Numbered from the stretch's first letter, positions 1 through 8,512 are shown. The stretch: DNA of 64,000 bases from Streptomyces sp. HPF1205 (GCF_020400825.1 NZ_JAINVH010000002.1:248001-312000), one strand, 5' to 3'. A program made the numbers and translations. Notes: a model not told the origin generated them from the letters alone.

Positions 1-257
1 CCGACCATCGAGGCCAGTTCGTCCCCGAGCTGCACCGAGTACGGGCTGAGCCGCTCGTAGTCCGGGGCGCTCAGCTCCACGATGAAGTCGTTGGGCACCA
101 CGGTGCGGTCGCGATTCCAGATCGTGGCGTTGTTGTCGCACTCGCGCTGCAGGGCGCCGGCGATCTCCACGGGCTGGACCTCGCTCTTGAACACCTTGGC
201 GAAGGTGCCGTTCACCAGGCCCTCCAGCCGCTGCTCAAAGCGCTTCAGTACACCCAC
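1..257 (-). CDS. fhaA: FhaA: DUF3662 and FHA domain protein, N-terminal part
   Basis: The reading frame starts at a GTG at 257 and runs off the left edge, so only about 85 residues are present. They begin VGVLKRFEQRLEGLVNG and continue through the well-conserved DUF3662 segment (VEIAGALQRECDNNA, then NDFIVELS). The C-terminal forkhead-associated domain, which binds phosphothreonine, lies outside the window. An AGGGAGGT ribosome site (263-270) sits about 5 nt upstream and supports this start. Members of this family are peripheral signalling proteins next to the PknA/PknB, FtsW/RodA and PBP genes and act in cell-wall and growth control. The rest of that cluster would lie to the left of the window. 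Confidence 0.9.
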   Translation of the reverse strand, partial: MGVLKRFEQRLEGLVNGTFAKVFKSEVQPVEIAGALQRECDNNATIWNRDRTVVPNDFIVELSAPDYERLSPYSVQLGDELASMV

Positions 258-720
258 CGGGCACCTCCCTCCATGGGGCCTTCCTCCGAGTCGTTTCCGG
301 TACTGCCTACTGGTACTGCTTACTGATCGTATCCACGCGCGGGAAAAACCGGTGGTTCCCCGATCCGCCCGGACCGGGCAGTGTCAACCCTCACACGGCA
401 CCGCACCGCCCGCCTCGCGCCCACTGCGATGGTAGAGGTGGCCCGGGGCACCGGTCCCCGGTTCACCGGTCACCGGCCGGTTCCCGCGCCGGCCCCTGCC
501 CGGCCGCTTCTCCCTTGTCCAGTGTCCCCAGTGTCCCGCACCCCATGCCCCCGCATGCCGCCCCCGGTCACCCTCAGGGCCGCTCCCCGGCCGCCGCTCG
601 AAACGGATGTGATTCCACTCCGACCGTCGTGCTAATCTTCTGCATGTCGGGAGGCGCTCCCAGACCCCAGCAGGACCAACAAGTCCCCAGGGGTGCGAGT
701 ATCCGAACGGCGACACCCAT
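258..720. other. Intergenic region upstream of fhaA and tRNA-Leu
   Basis: This 463-base stretch holds no reading frame with coding character. It must contain the promoter of fhaA (leftward) and that of the tRNA (rightward). The only clear structure is a 13-bp tandem repeat at 299-324. The rest is GC-rich sequence without a recognisable element. Confidence 0.6.
299..324. repeat. Two 13-bp tandem repeats upstream of fhaA
   Basis: GGTACTGCCTACT (299-311) is followed directly by GGTACTGCTTACT (312-324), with one mismatch. The pentamer TACTG therefore occurs four times at 6-7 nt spacing. The block lies about 42-67 nt upstream of the fhaA start, where a promoter or an activator site would be expected. 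Its function is unknown. Confidence 0.7.
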
Positions 721-804
721 GCGCGGGTGGCGGAATAGGCAGACGCGCTGGATTCAGGTTCCAGTGCCCGAAAGGGCGTGGGGGTTCAACTCCCCCCTCG
801 CGCA
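721..804 (+). tRNA. tRNA-Leu (anticodon CAG)
   Basis: An 84-nt tRNA can be folded by eye. The acceptor stem pairs GCGCGGG (721-727) with CTCGCGC (797-803), and A804 is the discriminator base. The anticodon loop TTCAGGT gives anticodon CAG (leucine, CUG codons). A long variable arm (GCCCGAAAGGGC) marks it as a class II tRNA, and the T arm is GGGGG-TTCAACT-CCCCC (780-796). The 3' CCA does not directly follow the discriminator base, so it is probably added after transcription. Confidence 0.95.
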
Positions 805-944
805 CACCACAGCGGGTCCCCGTTGGTGAGAGAAATCACCGGCGGGGATTCGCTTTTTGGCGTGCCTTTCCGCTTTCGGGCGGCGGTCGGCGGGACGGAT
901 CGGGCGGCCGGTTGCCGCCCGGACGGCGATCAGCCGACTCCCCG

Positions 945-1541
945 TCACGTCAGCGGCGCCGTCGGCACGGTGCCGGCCGTGCCGGCCGTGGCGGGCGCGG
1001 CCGCGCGGGCGCGGACCCGGTCGGTGTACCGGGCGGTGAACGCGGCGGGCAGGACGAAGCCCGCTATCTGGACGGGGATGGACACCGCGCTGCCGGCGTG
1101 GGTGGCCGAGACGGCGGTGAGCGCTCCGGCGGTGGCGGTGAAGCCCACCGCCCAGGCGGTGCTGAGTACGACGTTGACCCGCAGGAACACCGGGTTCCGC
1201 CATATCTCCCGAGGGGTTTGACGGCGGGCTGCGCCGAGGGTGAAGGGCCGCTTGGCGGCGATGGTGGTCCAGGCGACGGCGGCGAGCCAGGCCATGGACA
1301 GCGCGCCCGTGTAGTGCCGCAGCCCGCTGTCGGCGGCGCAGAAGGCCAGGGCGGTCAGCGCGGTGAAGAACAGCACACCGGCGCCCTCCAGGATCAGCTC
1401 GTCCGCGGCCGCTCCGACCTTGCGGGACCGGCCGACGACCCACAGGGCGAGCACCAGCCCGGCCAGTGCCCCCCACTGCCGGCCGACCGCGGACACCGCG
1501 GCGAACGCGATCCACGGCAAGAACCCGCGCAGGTAGTTCAT
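945..1541 (-). CDS. Multipass membrane protein, partner of PadR regulator
   Basis: A 198-residue hydrophobic protein beginning [13 protein letters not shown]. It has about five or six membrane spans: near the N-terminus, around [42 protein letters not shown], and a C-terminal pair. No catalytic motif is visible. A longer frame upstream to 1592 exists, but the start at 1541 has a GGGGG ribosome site at 1546-1550. The gene is divergent from the PadR regulator at 1669, and the shared intergenic region holds dyad repeats. PadR proteins commonly repress a neighbouring transport or membrane gene, so this is the likely target. The family was not recognised further. Confidence 0.7.
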   Translation of the reverse strand: MNYLRGFLPWIAFAAVSAVGRQWGALAGLVLALWVVGRSRKVGAAADELILEGAGVLFFTALTALAFCAADSGLRHYTGALSMAWLAAVAWTTIAAKRPFTLGAARRQTPREIWRNPVFLRVNVVLSTAWAVGFTATAGALTAVSATHAGSAVSIPVQIAGFVLPAAFTARYTDRVRARAAAPATAGTAGTVPTAPLT

Positions 1542-1607
1542 GTTTCCCCCCGTCCCGCGGCCGGTGGAGCTTTCGCGCCGCGTGCCTTCCATCTTCCTTC
1601 CGATTCC

Positions 1608-1647
1608 GACCTGTCAAACATAGAAGGTCCATGCTTGACCTGTCAAG
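1608..1647. promoter_or_regulatory. Operator and promoter region of padR
   Basis: The decamer GACCTGTCAA occurs twice in the same orientation (1608-1617 and 1637-1646). The second copy is part of a perfect dyad, CTTGAC-CT-GTCAAG (1634-1647). A wider inverted repeat pairs GTCAAACAT (1613-1621) with ATGCTTGAC (1631-1639), 8 of 9 matching. TTGACC (1635-1640) and TAAACT (1657-1662), 16 nt apart, look like the -35 and -10 of padR, so the dyad lies over the -35. Binding by the adjacent PadR, giving autoregulation and control of the divergent membrane gene, is inferred. Confidence 0.65.
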
Positions 1648-1668
1648 ACTGGAAGGTAAACTGGGGGC

Positions 1669-2193
1669 ATGAGTCTTCGACACGCGGTGCTGGGCCTGCT
1701 CGCCGAACGCCAGGCCAGCGGCTACGACCTGATGAAGCTGTTCGAGACGTCGCTCGCCAACGTCTGGCCCGCCACGCAGAGCCAGGTCTACGGCGAGCTG
1801 GGCAAGCTGGCCGCCTCCGGTCTGGTGACGGTGGCCTCGGAAGGCCCCCGGGGGCGCAAGGAATACGCCATAACCGACGACGGCTTGGCCGAGCTGCGGC
1901 ACTGGCTCACCGAGACCGAGCCCGACCGGGTGCGCCGCAGCGAAGTACTCCTGCGCGTCTTCTTCCTCGGCGCCCTCACTCCCCTGGAGGCCACGGCCTA
2001 CCTGGATCTGGAGGCCGCCCGCGCCGCCCGGCACCACGCCTCGCTGGAGGCCCTCGGCGGATCGGTGGACTGGGGGGACGACCGCCTGTCGGTCCACGGC
2101 CGGCTCGCACTCGAGTACGGCCTGCGGCTGACGGCCATGCAGGAGGAGTGGGCGAAGTGGGCCGTCGGGCAGATCGCGGCCCGCCCCGAGTAG
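1669..2193 (+). CDS. PadR family transcriptional regulator
   Basis: 174 residues beginning [21 protein letters not shown], the classic PadR winged-helix N-terminus. The segment [19 protein letters not shown] contains the recognition helix and the [11 protein letters not shown] segment forms the wing. The C-terminal half is the helical Vir-like dimerisation domain (residues about 95-174). PadR proteins are ligand-responsive repressors. The start codon lies 7 nt after a probable -10 box (TAAACT), so the mRNA is probably leaderless. The divergent membrane protein gene is the likely target besides padR itself. Confidence 0.92.
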   Translation: MSLRHAVLGLLAERQASGYDLMKLFETSLANVWPATQSQVYGELGKLAASGLVTVASEGPRGRKEYAITDDGLAELRHWLTETEPDRVRRSEVLLRVFFLGALTPLEATAYLDLEAARAARHHASLEALGGSVDWGDDRLSVHGRLALEYGLRLTAMQEEWAKWAVGQIAARPE

Positions 2194-2229
2194 GCCGCCG
2201 CGCTCGTCCGGCCCTGCCCGGACCCCGGC

Positions 2230-2252
2230 GGTCCGCCGCGCTTCGGCGGGCC
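2230..2252 (+). terminator. Hairpin after padR
   Basis: GGTCCGCCG (2230-2238) pairs with CGGCGGGCC (2244-2252) around a 5-nt loop, nine pairs with one T-G wobble. It lies 37 nt after the padR stop. No clear U tract follows, which is usual in streptomycete terminators. Confidence 0.5.
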
Positions 2253-2414
2253 CGCCTCCCGGCGGCGCGCCGCACGGCCCCTCCGTACGACACGCTGCGG
2301 CGGGAACGGTGGCATGCCGCAGGGAACCGGGGCAGGGTGGTGTGCGTTGGAGCCATTGGGCAAAGGAATCGTCAAGTGGCGCGGCCCGCGCCGAATCGAG
2401 CAGGGAGATCCACC

Positions 2415-2990
2415 ATGGGTGTCAGCCTCTCCAAGGGCGGCAACGTCTCACTGACGAAGGAGGCCCCCGGACTCACGGCAGTCACCGTCGGCCTGGGTTG
2501 GGACGTACGCACGACGACCGGTACCGACTTCGACCTCGACGCCAGCGCGCTGCTGCTCGACACGTCCGGCAAGGTGGTCTCGGACAAGCACTTCGTGTTC
2601 TTCAACAACCTCAAGAGCCCCGACGGCTCGGTCGAGCACACCGGCGACAACCTCACCGGTGAGGGTGAGGGCGACGACGAGGCGATCAAGGTGAACCTCG
2701 CGGCGGTGCCCGCCGAGGTCGACAAGATCGTCTTCCCGGTCTCCATCTACGACGGCGAAACCCGGCAGCAGAGCTTCGGCCAGGTGCGCAACGCCTTCAT
2801 CCGCGTCGTCAACCAGGCCGGGGGCAGCGAGATCGCCCGTTACGACCTGACCGAGGACGCCTCCACCGAGACCGCGATGGTCTTCGGCGAGCTCTACCGC
2901 AACGGGGCGGAGTGGAAGTTCCGCGCCGTCGGCCAGGGCTACGCCTCCGGCCTGCGCGGCATCGCGCAGGACTTCGGCGTCAGCCTCTGA
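2415..2990 (+). CDS. terD: TerD family protein
   Basis: 191 residues starting [20 protein letters not shown], the standard TerD opening. The usual family blocks are present: [44 protein letters not shown], and the C-terminal [23 protein letters not shown]. The acidic residues of the first two blocks form the paired calcium sites known from TerD structures. TerD proteins are cytoplasmic calcium-binding proteins linked to tellurite and stress resistance, and in streptomycetes to development. An AGGGAG ribosome site (2402-2407) precedes the ATG. It stands alone here, without terBCE or the kinase-like genes of larger ter islands. Confidence 0.93.
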   Translation: MGVSLSKGGNVSLTKEAPGLTAVTVGLGWDVRTTTGTDFDLDASALLLDTSGKVVSDKHFVFFNNLKSPDGSVEHTGDNLTGEGEGDDEAIKVNLAAVPAEVDKIVFPVSIYDGETRQQSFGQVRNAFIRVVNQAGGSEIARYDLTEDASTETAMVFGELYRNGAEWKFRAVGQGYASGLRGIAQDFGVSL

Positions 2991-3067
2991 CGTTCGCGGC
3001 GCACCTCTGACGGGCGCGGCTCCGGGCGACCGGGCCGCGCGCGGTGACAGAGGCGGTGACAGAAGGC

Positions 3068-3119
3068 GGGACCGCTCTCCACCCGGCGACAACAGCCGTG
3101 CCGGGTGGAGAGCGGTCCC
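3068..3119. terminator. Bidirectional terminator between terD and azoreductase gene
   Basis: A perfect 20-bp stem joins 3068-3087 to 3100-3119 (the left arm starts GGGACCGCTCTCC) across a 12-nt loop. It sits between the convergent terD and azoreductase genes and can serve both. Confidence 0.9.
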
Positions 3120-3328
3120 GTTCCGTCGTGGCCCGTCGTAGCGTGCGGCGGCGCCTTTCGTCGGCATGCCCGCGTTCAGCGCGCCACGGCCGTGACCGTC
3201 ACCGGGTCACGGTCATGCGTCGACGGTCACCCGGCGACGCTCACGCGCCGGCGGTCACGCCGCCATTCACGACGGTCGGGCGCCCGGTCGTGTCGACGGT
3301 CGGGCGGCGACGGCCACCCCGGCGACCG

Positions 3329-3976
3329 TCACGCGGCGAAGCGCGCCGCCAGCGACTTGGCCTTCGCCTTCGCGTCCTCGCGGGCCTTGGCCCGCGAGGC
3401 GTCAGCGGCCTCGATCAGGCCGGACATCTGCGGTACGACCCTGGCCAGCGTCATCTCCGGGATGATGAAGTCGACCTCCACCGAGAGCAAGCCGGTCAGA
3501 GCCTTCTCCAGGTAACGGGTCACGAACTCGTAATCCGCGCGCGGTGTGCCCGGTCCGTAGCCGCCGCCGCGCGCGGCCACCACCGTGACGGGCTTGCCGG
3601 CCACGGTGCTCTGCTCGCCCCCCGTCCGGCCGGGAATGATCACCTGGTCGAGCCACGCCTTGAGGGCCGACGGGATCGTGAAGTTGTACATCGGTGTGCC
3701 GATCAGCACCGCGTCGGCGCGTTCGAGTTCCTCGGCGAGTTCCGCGCGCAGGGCGAAGGCCGCCGCCTGCGCCGGGGTGTGCGCCTCGGCGGGTGTCGTG
3801 GCCGCGACGATCCCGTCCTCGGTCAGGTGCGGAAGCGGGTTCGCCGCGAGGTCGCGGTAGACCACGGTGCCGTCCGGGTGCTGACTCTCCCATTCCCTGC
3901 GGAAGATCGCGCTGACCTCGCGGGAGACGGAGGGCTCGTGCAGAGCCGAGGAGTCGATGTGCAGAAGGGTGGCCAT
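3329..3976 (-). CDS. azoR: FMN-dependent NADH:azoreductase/quinone reductase
   Basis: 215 residues of the flavodoxin-like AzoR family, beginning MATLLHIDSSALHEPSVSREV. The FMN phosphate-binding motif is near the N-terminus (HIDSS..SVSR). PMYNFTIPSALKAWLDQVI and the ARGGGYGPGTP loop also contact FMN. These cytoplasmic enzymes reduce quinones and azo dyes with NADH by two electrons, which protects against quinone stress. The ATG at 3976 was chosen over an upstream frame extension because a GAGG site lies 7 nt before it. It is divergent from an HxlR regulator with an N-terminal cysteine, which is the probable repressor. Confidence 0.9.
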   Translation of the reverse strand: MATLLHIDSSALHEPSVSREVSAIFRREWESQHPDGTVVYRDLAANPLPHLTEDGIVAATTPAEAHTPAQAAAFALRAELAEELERADAVLIGTPMYNFTIPSALKAWLDQVIIPGRTGGEQSTVAGKPVTVVAARGGGYGPGTPRADYEFVTRYLEKALTGLLSVEVDFIIPEMTLARVVPQMSGLIEAADASRAKAREDAKAKAKSLAARFAA

Positions 3977-4095
3977 GGCAAGCCTCACTTAGGAAATCGG
4001 GAGGGTAAGCGGAGCCACCTGAGGCATCATCCGACGTCAGAGGCACCGTAAGTTCGTGCGTAACTAGTAATAACACAGAGGCTTACTTTTCTGCA

Positions 4096-4121
4096 GTACC
4101 TGTTGGCCGGACAGGTACCCT
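4096..4121 (+). promoter_or_regulatory. HxlR operator overlapping the hxlR -10 box
   Basis: GTACCTGT (4096-4103) and ACAGGTAC (4111-4118) form a perfect inverted repeat with a 7-nt centre. The right arm overlaps TACCCT (4116-4121), a TANNNT hexamer 6 nt before the hxlR ATG at 4128. A protein bound to this dyad would block hxlR transcription, which suggests autorepression. The mRNA is probably leaderless. Confidence 0.6.
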
Positions 4122-4127
4122 TGGGTT

Positions 4128-4502
4128 ATGGAGCTGGGGCAGCAGGTGGATCCGCACGCGGCGTGCGCGAGCGTCGACGTGGCCCTGACCCGGGTCTTCG
4201 AGTTGCTGGGGAAGCGCTGGACCGGCCTGATCGTGGCGGTCCTCACACAGCGGCCCTCGTACTTCGCGGAGCTGCGCCGCGCCATCCCGAGGATCAGCGA
4301 ACGCATGCTGTCGGACCGGCTGACCGAGCTCGCCGACGCGGGCTTGGTGGTTCGCGAGGTGGATCCCGGCCCGCCGCTGCGGGTGAGCTACGGCCTCACC
4401 GAAGCCGGCCAGGCCCTTCGCCCCGCCCTCGACGAACTGGGCAAATGGGCGGAGAGGTATCTGCCCGAAAGCGGCCTGTGCGTGGAGGGCGACGCCTGCT
4501 AG
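4128..4502 (+). CDS. HxlR family redox-type transcriptional regulator
   Basis: A 124-residue winged-helix protein of the HxlR family. The HxlR signature is clear: VFELLGKRWTGLIVAVL, ELRRAIPRISERMLSDRL and LVVREVDPGPPLRVSYGLT. It has a cysteine at residue 13 (HAACASV), the position where quinone- and diamide-sensing members such as YodB and HypR carry their redox cysteine. It also has a cysteine near the C-terminus (GLCVEGDAC). YodB controls an azoreductase gene in Bacillus, and an azoreductase is the divergent neighbour here. The role as a quinone or electrophile sensor is an inference from this match. Confidence 0.9.
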   Translation: MELGQQVDPHAACASVDVALTRVFELLGKRWTGLIVAVLTQRPSYFAELRRAIPRISERMLSDRLTELADAGLVVREVDPGPPLRVSYGLTEAGQALRPALDELGKWAERYLPESGLCVEGDAC

Positions 4503-4643
4503 GACCCCGCCCGGTCCGGCCCGGCGTCTCGCCCGGTCCGGCCCTGTGCGGCATGCTCCGGCCGCCCCGCGTGCCGCCCGGTCCGGCACCACGTGCCCGC
4601 CCGGTCCGGCCCCGCTCCCGCCGCCGTCGCGGGCGAGGCGCCG

Positions 4644-5087
4644 TTACGGGTGCGCCGCCGCGTCCTCGTTGTACCGCACCAGATACTCCGCGAAGCGCGC
4701 GAGGTCGGCCGCCTCCCAGTCGGCCAGCCGCTCCTCGAACGCCTCACGCCGCCGTTCCCGCGCGGCCGCCAGGATCTCGTTGCCCCGTGGGGCGAGATGC
4801 AGCGCCTGCACCCGGTGATCGTCGGCGTCGGTACGCCGCTCGATGAGGCCGAGCCGCTCCAGCGCGGCCACCTGGCGGCTCACCGTGGACTTGTCCAGCA
4901 GGTAGTACGCGGCCAGGTCGGTCGCCCGGCAGCCCTGCTGCTGCTCCAGGTGGGCGAGGACGGTGTACGAGACCAGGGAGAGCTCGGGGTGCATGCGCGC
5001 AGCGGTGGCGCGCGCCCGGCGCGCGAAGGCGGTCAGTTCACGCTGGATCGTGTCCAGCGCCGTGTCCCGCGCGTACGGCGGCGGCAT
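4644..5087 (-). CDS. MarR family transcriptional regulator
   Basis: 147 residues beginning MPPPYARDTALDTIQREL. The MarR winged helix is clear: YTVLAHLEQQQGCRATDLAAYYLLDKSTVSRQVAALERLGLIERRTDADDHRVQALHL, where DDHR is the wing tip. The start at 5087 has a GGGAG site 10 nt upstream; a GTG at 5096 is possible but its ribosome site would be too close. It stands between the HxlR gene and a large regulatory phosphatase gene with no obvious metabolic target beside it. A perfect dyad upstream (5213-5227) suggests autoregulation. Confidence 0.9.
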   Translation of the reverse strand: MPPPYARDTALDTIQRELTAFARRARATAARMHPELSLVSYTVLAHLEQQQGCRATDLAAYYLLDKSTVSRQVAALERLGLIERRTDADDHRVQALHLAPRGNEILAAARERRREAFEERLADWEAADLARFAEYLVRYNEDAAAHP

Positions 5088-5212
5088 CGCGACCACTCTC
5101 CCTCTGCCCCCTCTGCCTGCCCCGGGCCTCTTCCGCCTCGGCCTCGCCCGTGTCCCGGCGTCATCCGTCTCCGCGCGCGCCTCTCGGGCGCACCCCCGGC
5201 GCCCCCTTCACA

Positions 5213-5227
5213 GTTGTATTTTACAAC
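5213..5227. promoter_or_regulatory. MarR-type operator
   Basis: GTTGTA-TTT-TACAAC is a perfect 6-3-6 dyad in otherwise GC-rich DNA, about 126 nt upstream of the MarR start. AT-rich dyads of this size are typical MarR sites. Binding is inferred. Confidence 0.6.
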
Positions 5228-5248
5228 AGAATCAAGGGGCCGAGTGGT

Positions 5249-8200
5249 TCAGGAGGGGAGCGGGAGCTCGAACCACACCACCTTTCCGACCGCCTTGCGG
5301 CTGGTCCCCCAGCGCCGCGACAGGTGGGACACCAAGGCCAGTCCGCGCCCCCGTACGTCGTCGGCCTCGGCCGGCTGCAGTTGCGGCAGATTGTGGTTGT
5401 CGTCGCTGACCTCGACCAGGAGCTTGCCGACCCGCATCACCCGCAGCTCGACCTCGTACGAAGCGGCCCGGATCGCGTTGGTCACCAGCTCGCTGACCAG
5501 GAGTTCCGCGGTGTCCGCCAGCCGGTCGAGACCCCACAGGCCGAGCTGGTGGCGGGTCAGCTCGCGCGCGCGGGCCACTTCGGAGTCGTCCACGCGCAGC
5601 GTCCAGCGCACCACGTCCCGCGGCGGGATGCCCTCGAACCGGGCCACGAGCAGCGCCACGTCGTCCCGGCGGTCCTCGGAGTGCACGCGGGACAGGATCT
5701 GGTCGCACACGTCCTCGGGCGTCTGCTGAGGCTCGATCACGTTGGCGCACAGGGCGGCGAGCCCCGCGTCTATGCCCTGGCCGCGCACTTCCACGAGGCC
5801 GTCGGTGCACAGCACCAGCCAACTGCCGTCCGGTACCGGGATCTCCACCGTCTCGAACGGCACCCCGCCCACGCCGATCGGCGCGCCGCCCGGGATCCGC
5901 AGCAACTCGCTGCGGCCGTCGTACCCGGCCAGCACCGGCGGGATGTGCCCGGCGTTGGCCAGCGTCAAGGTGCGCGCGATCGGGTCGTACACCGCGTACA
6001 CGCAGGTCGCGAGGTGTTCGCTGCCCAGGCGGTGGGCGAGGTTGTCGAGGTGGCGCAGGAGTTGGGCCGGCGGCAGGTCGAGGGCGGCCATGGTGATCAC
6101 GGCGGTACGGAACTGGCCCATGACCGCCGCGGCCTGCAGCCCGTGGCCCATCACGTCGCCGACGATCAGGGCGACGCGGCCGCCGGGGAGCTGGATGGCG
6201 TCGAACCAGTCGCCGCCGACCTGGGCCTGTCGGTCCCCCGGCCTGTAGTGGTGGGCGATACGGACGCCGGGCAGCCGGGGCGGCCGGGTCGGCATCATCG
6301 AGCGCTGCAGGGTGGCGGCGGCGCGCGACTCCAGCCGGTGCAGACGGGCGTTGTCGACGTGGACCGCGCCGCGGCCGACGATCTCGGTCGCGGTGGCGGC
6401 GTCGCGTGCGTCGAACGGGCGGCGGCCGGGCCCGCGCAGGAAGCACACCCGGCCCAGCACGGTGCCGCGCGCGGTCAGCGGCGCCACGATGAGGGAGTGC
6501 CCGGGCAGCAACGGCCCGAGCGAGGGCACCCCGAGGTCCGCGGCGATGTCCTCGGCCAGGGCGGGGTCCACGACGGGCACGAGGACGGGGTCGCCCAGGC
6601 GCGGTACGACGCCGTCGGCGGGCAGCGCCACCAACTCGCCCTCGGGCAGCGCGGCCTCCCACCGGCCGGGCGGCCCCTGGTGGGCGATCGCCACCCGGCG
6701 GACGTGCACCGCTTTGGCGGGCCGGTCGTCCTGAGGCGGTTCGTTCTCCGCGAAGAGCTGGTCCACGACGAGGACGGAGGCGACGTCGGCGAACCTGGGC
6801 ACCGTGACCGAGCACAGCTCGCGGGCGGTGGTGTGCAGGTCGAGGGTGGAACCGACCACCGCGCCGGTCTCGCGCAGGAGGGCGAGTTGCTCGTCGAGCG
6901 CGTTGCCCGCCGGCCGTCCGTTGCCGGGTTCCGCGTGGGCGGCGGGGAACGGCGCGGCTTCCGTGCCGCCTGCGGCCCCCGTGCTTCCCGGTCCCCCGGT
7001 GACCCGGGTGGCCCCGGTGAGGCCGGGCAGCGGCACGGCGGTCAGGGCGGCGGCGCTGGAAAGGTCGGTGACCGGCGAGGCCGTGCCCATGACGGTGGGG
7101 CCGGCCGGCTGCGGCGCGGCCGGGAGCTCCTTGCGTACGGAAGCCGTGCCGGAAGCCGTGCCGGGGGCCGTCGCGGCGATCCGGGCGTACTCGTGCGGGA
7201 CGACCGGCAGCCGGGTGCCGCCGTCGATCTCCAGCGCCGGGTGGCCCAGGGCGGCTATCTGACGCACGATCCGCCGCAGCCGGCCGGGACTTACGCCGGG
7301 CAGCACGCTGGAGAGGTGGGCCGCCGCCGCGGCGTCCGGACCGGTATCGGCACCGTGGTCCGCTGACGTGGTGCCGGTGGCTTCGGTGGGGTCAGGGGTG
7401 TCGGGGGTGCCGGGGGTGCCGGCGGATGTGGTGGCTTCGGTGGTGGCTTCGGTGGTGACGGCGGCGGCATCGGGGCCGGGGCCCGAGCGGCGAATGGGAC
7501 CGGGACCGGGACCGGAACCGAGGCCGGGACCGGAACCGGTGCCGGGCGCCGTGGCGGGGGAGAGCACGGCGGCCACGGCGATGTCCTGCCGCTGCGGGCC
7601 CTCCGCGGTGTACGGCAGCAGCCGCCCGCCGAGGGCGATGCGCAGGCTGCCGGTACGCAGCGGCTTGGCGTGCGTGGCGAGGGCCAGGAGGCTGCGGCCG
7701 CCCGGCTCGGCGATGCGGTACGTCCACCACAGCACGTCCTTGAGCGTGCCGTCGCGGTCGGTGGCGGCCAGGGCGCCCGCCCACGCGGAGTGGGTGAGGT
7801 CGTCCAGCAGGTCGAGTGTGTCCTGGTGCGGGGCGGCCGAGGGCAGCCCGGCGACACCCGCCGGCGGCCGGGCCGCGGTGAGCAGGCCGGAGGCACGCTG
7901 GCCGAAGACGTGCTCCCAGCGGTGGCCGAACAGCTCCTCCGCGCCGCGGTTCCAGTACGAGATGCGGCCGTCGGGGTCGACGCACAGGACGGCGAGGCGC
8001 AGCAGTGCGGCCACGCCCGGGAACGGGGCGGCGGCCCCGGCGAACCGCGCGGCGGGCGCGGGTGGCCCGGTGCCGCCGTGCGCGGGCCGTCGGCGGTCGG
8101 TGGCGGCGGCTCGGGGTGGCCGCGGGCCGCGGGCACTGTCCCTGTCCGGCTGTTCGGGCAGGACCGGGTGAATTGTCCGGTCCTGGTCCTGGCCCTGGTC

Positions 8201-8512
8201 CTGGTGCTCCTGGTCCTGCACCAGTTCCTGGTCCTTGTGCCGGCCTGGGCCCTGGTCGTGGCCCTGGTCGTGGCGCTGGTCGTGACCGGTGGGACGGTCG
8301 GTTCGGTGAGCTGAGTCGGTGGCGGAGTGATGCCGAGTGATCTCGTCCAACGTCGTGCACCTGCGGTTCGGCGCTGAGTGATGTCCTGTGTCAAGGCAAG
8401 CACGAGAACCCGGAAAAGCGCGGCCGAATGGCCGATTAGCCCCCGCATCGGGGTCGATGACGCACCATCGGCTGACGCCCGCGGTCGAATGCGGTAGGGA
8501 AGGGGATGGCAT
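5249..8512 (-). CDS. PAS-GAF-SpoIIE phosphatase-HATPase regulator
   Basis: A protein of up to 1087 residues. Order of parts: an N-terminal low-complexity region (about 1-150) rich in H, D and Q dipeptides; a PAS domain (about 165-290, LAVLCVDPDGRISYWN); Pro/Gly/Thr-rich linkers; a GAF domain (about 565-700); a PP2C/SpoIIE phosphatase (about 720-935, with GGDWFDAI, VGDVMGHGL and LCTDGLVE); and a C-terminal RsbW-like histidine-kinase ATPase (about 945-1087, with SELVTNAIRA and GRGLALVSHLS). Such fusions join an anti-sigma kinase with a phosphatase that reverses it on anti-sigma-antagonist proteins. The start is uncertain: the ATG at 8512 has no good ribosome site, and a TTG or GTG up to 160 nt inside is possible. 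Confidence 0.85.
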   Translation of the reverse strand: MPSPSLPHSTAGVSRWCVIDPDAGANRPFGRAFPGSRACLDTGHHSAPNRRCTTLDEITRHHSATDSAHRTDRPTGHDQRHDQGHDQGPGRHKDQELVQDQEHQDQGQDQDRTIHPVLPEQPDRDSARGPRPPRAAATDRRRPAHGGTGPPAPAARFAGAAAPFPGVAALLRLAVLCVDPDGRISYWNRGAEELFGHRWEHVFGQRASGLLTAARPPAGVAGLPSAAPHQDTLDLLDDLTHSAWAGALAATDRDGTLKDVLWWTYRIAEPGGRSLLALATHAKPLRTGSLRIALGGRLLPYTAEGPQRQDIAVAAVLSPATAPGTGSGPGLGSGPGPGPIRRSGPGPDAAAVTTEATTEATTSAGTPGTPDTPDPTEATGTTSADHGADTGPDAAAAAHLSSVLPGVSPGRLRRIVRQIAALGHPALEIDGGTRLPVVPHEYARIAATAPGTASGTASVRKELPAAPQPAGPTVMGTASPVTDLSSAAALTAVPLPGLTGATRVTGGPGSTGAAGGTEAAPFPAAHAEPGNGRPAGNALDEQLALLRETGAVVGSTLDLHTTARELCSVTVPRFADVASVLVVDQLFAENEPPQDDRPAKAVHVRRVAIAHQGPPGRWEAALPEGELVALPADGVVPRLGDPVLVPVVDPALAEDIAADLGVPSLGPLLPGHSLIVAPLTARGTVLGRVCFLRGPGRRPFDARDAATATEIVGRGAVHVDNARLHRLESRAAATLQRSMMPTRPPRLPGVRIAHHYRPGDRQAQVGGDWFDAIQLPGGRVALIVGDVMGHGLQAAAVMGQFRTAVITMAALDLPPAQLLRHLDNLAHRLGSEHLATCVYAVYDPIARTLTLANAGHIPPVLAGYDGRSELLRIPGGAPIGVGGVPFETVEIPVPDGSWLVLCTDGLVEVRGQGIDAGLAALCANVIEPQQTPEDVCDQILSRVHSEDRRDDVALLVARFEGIPPRDVVRWTLRVDDSEVARARELTRHQLGLWGLDRLADTAELLVSELVTNAIRAASYEVELRVMRVGKLLVEVSDDNHNLPQLQPAEADDVRGRGLALVSHLSRRWGTSRKAVGKVVWFELPLPS

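Noticed and set aside
693..2408. A long open frame running through tRNA-Leu and padR toward terD
   Set aside because: It covers the tRNA and the padR gene in a different frame and only its last 191 codons (terD) have family resemblance. It is a GC-bias shadow.
4644..5087. MarR as regulator of the azoreductase
   Set aside because: The HxlR gene is the divergent neighbour and has its own dyad; the MarR gene has a separate dyad and no direct contact with the azoreductase promoter.
5150..7366. A 738-codon open frame on the + strand
   Set aside because: It is the complement of the PAS-GAF-phosphatase gene and lacks any recognisable motif; such antisense frames are usual at this GC content.
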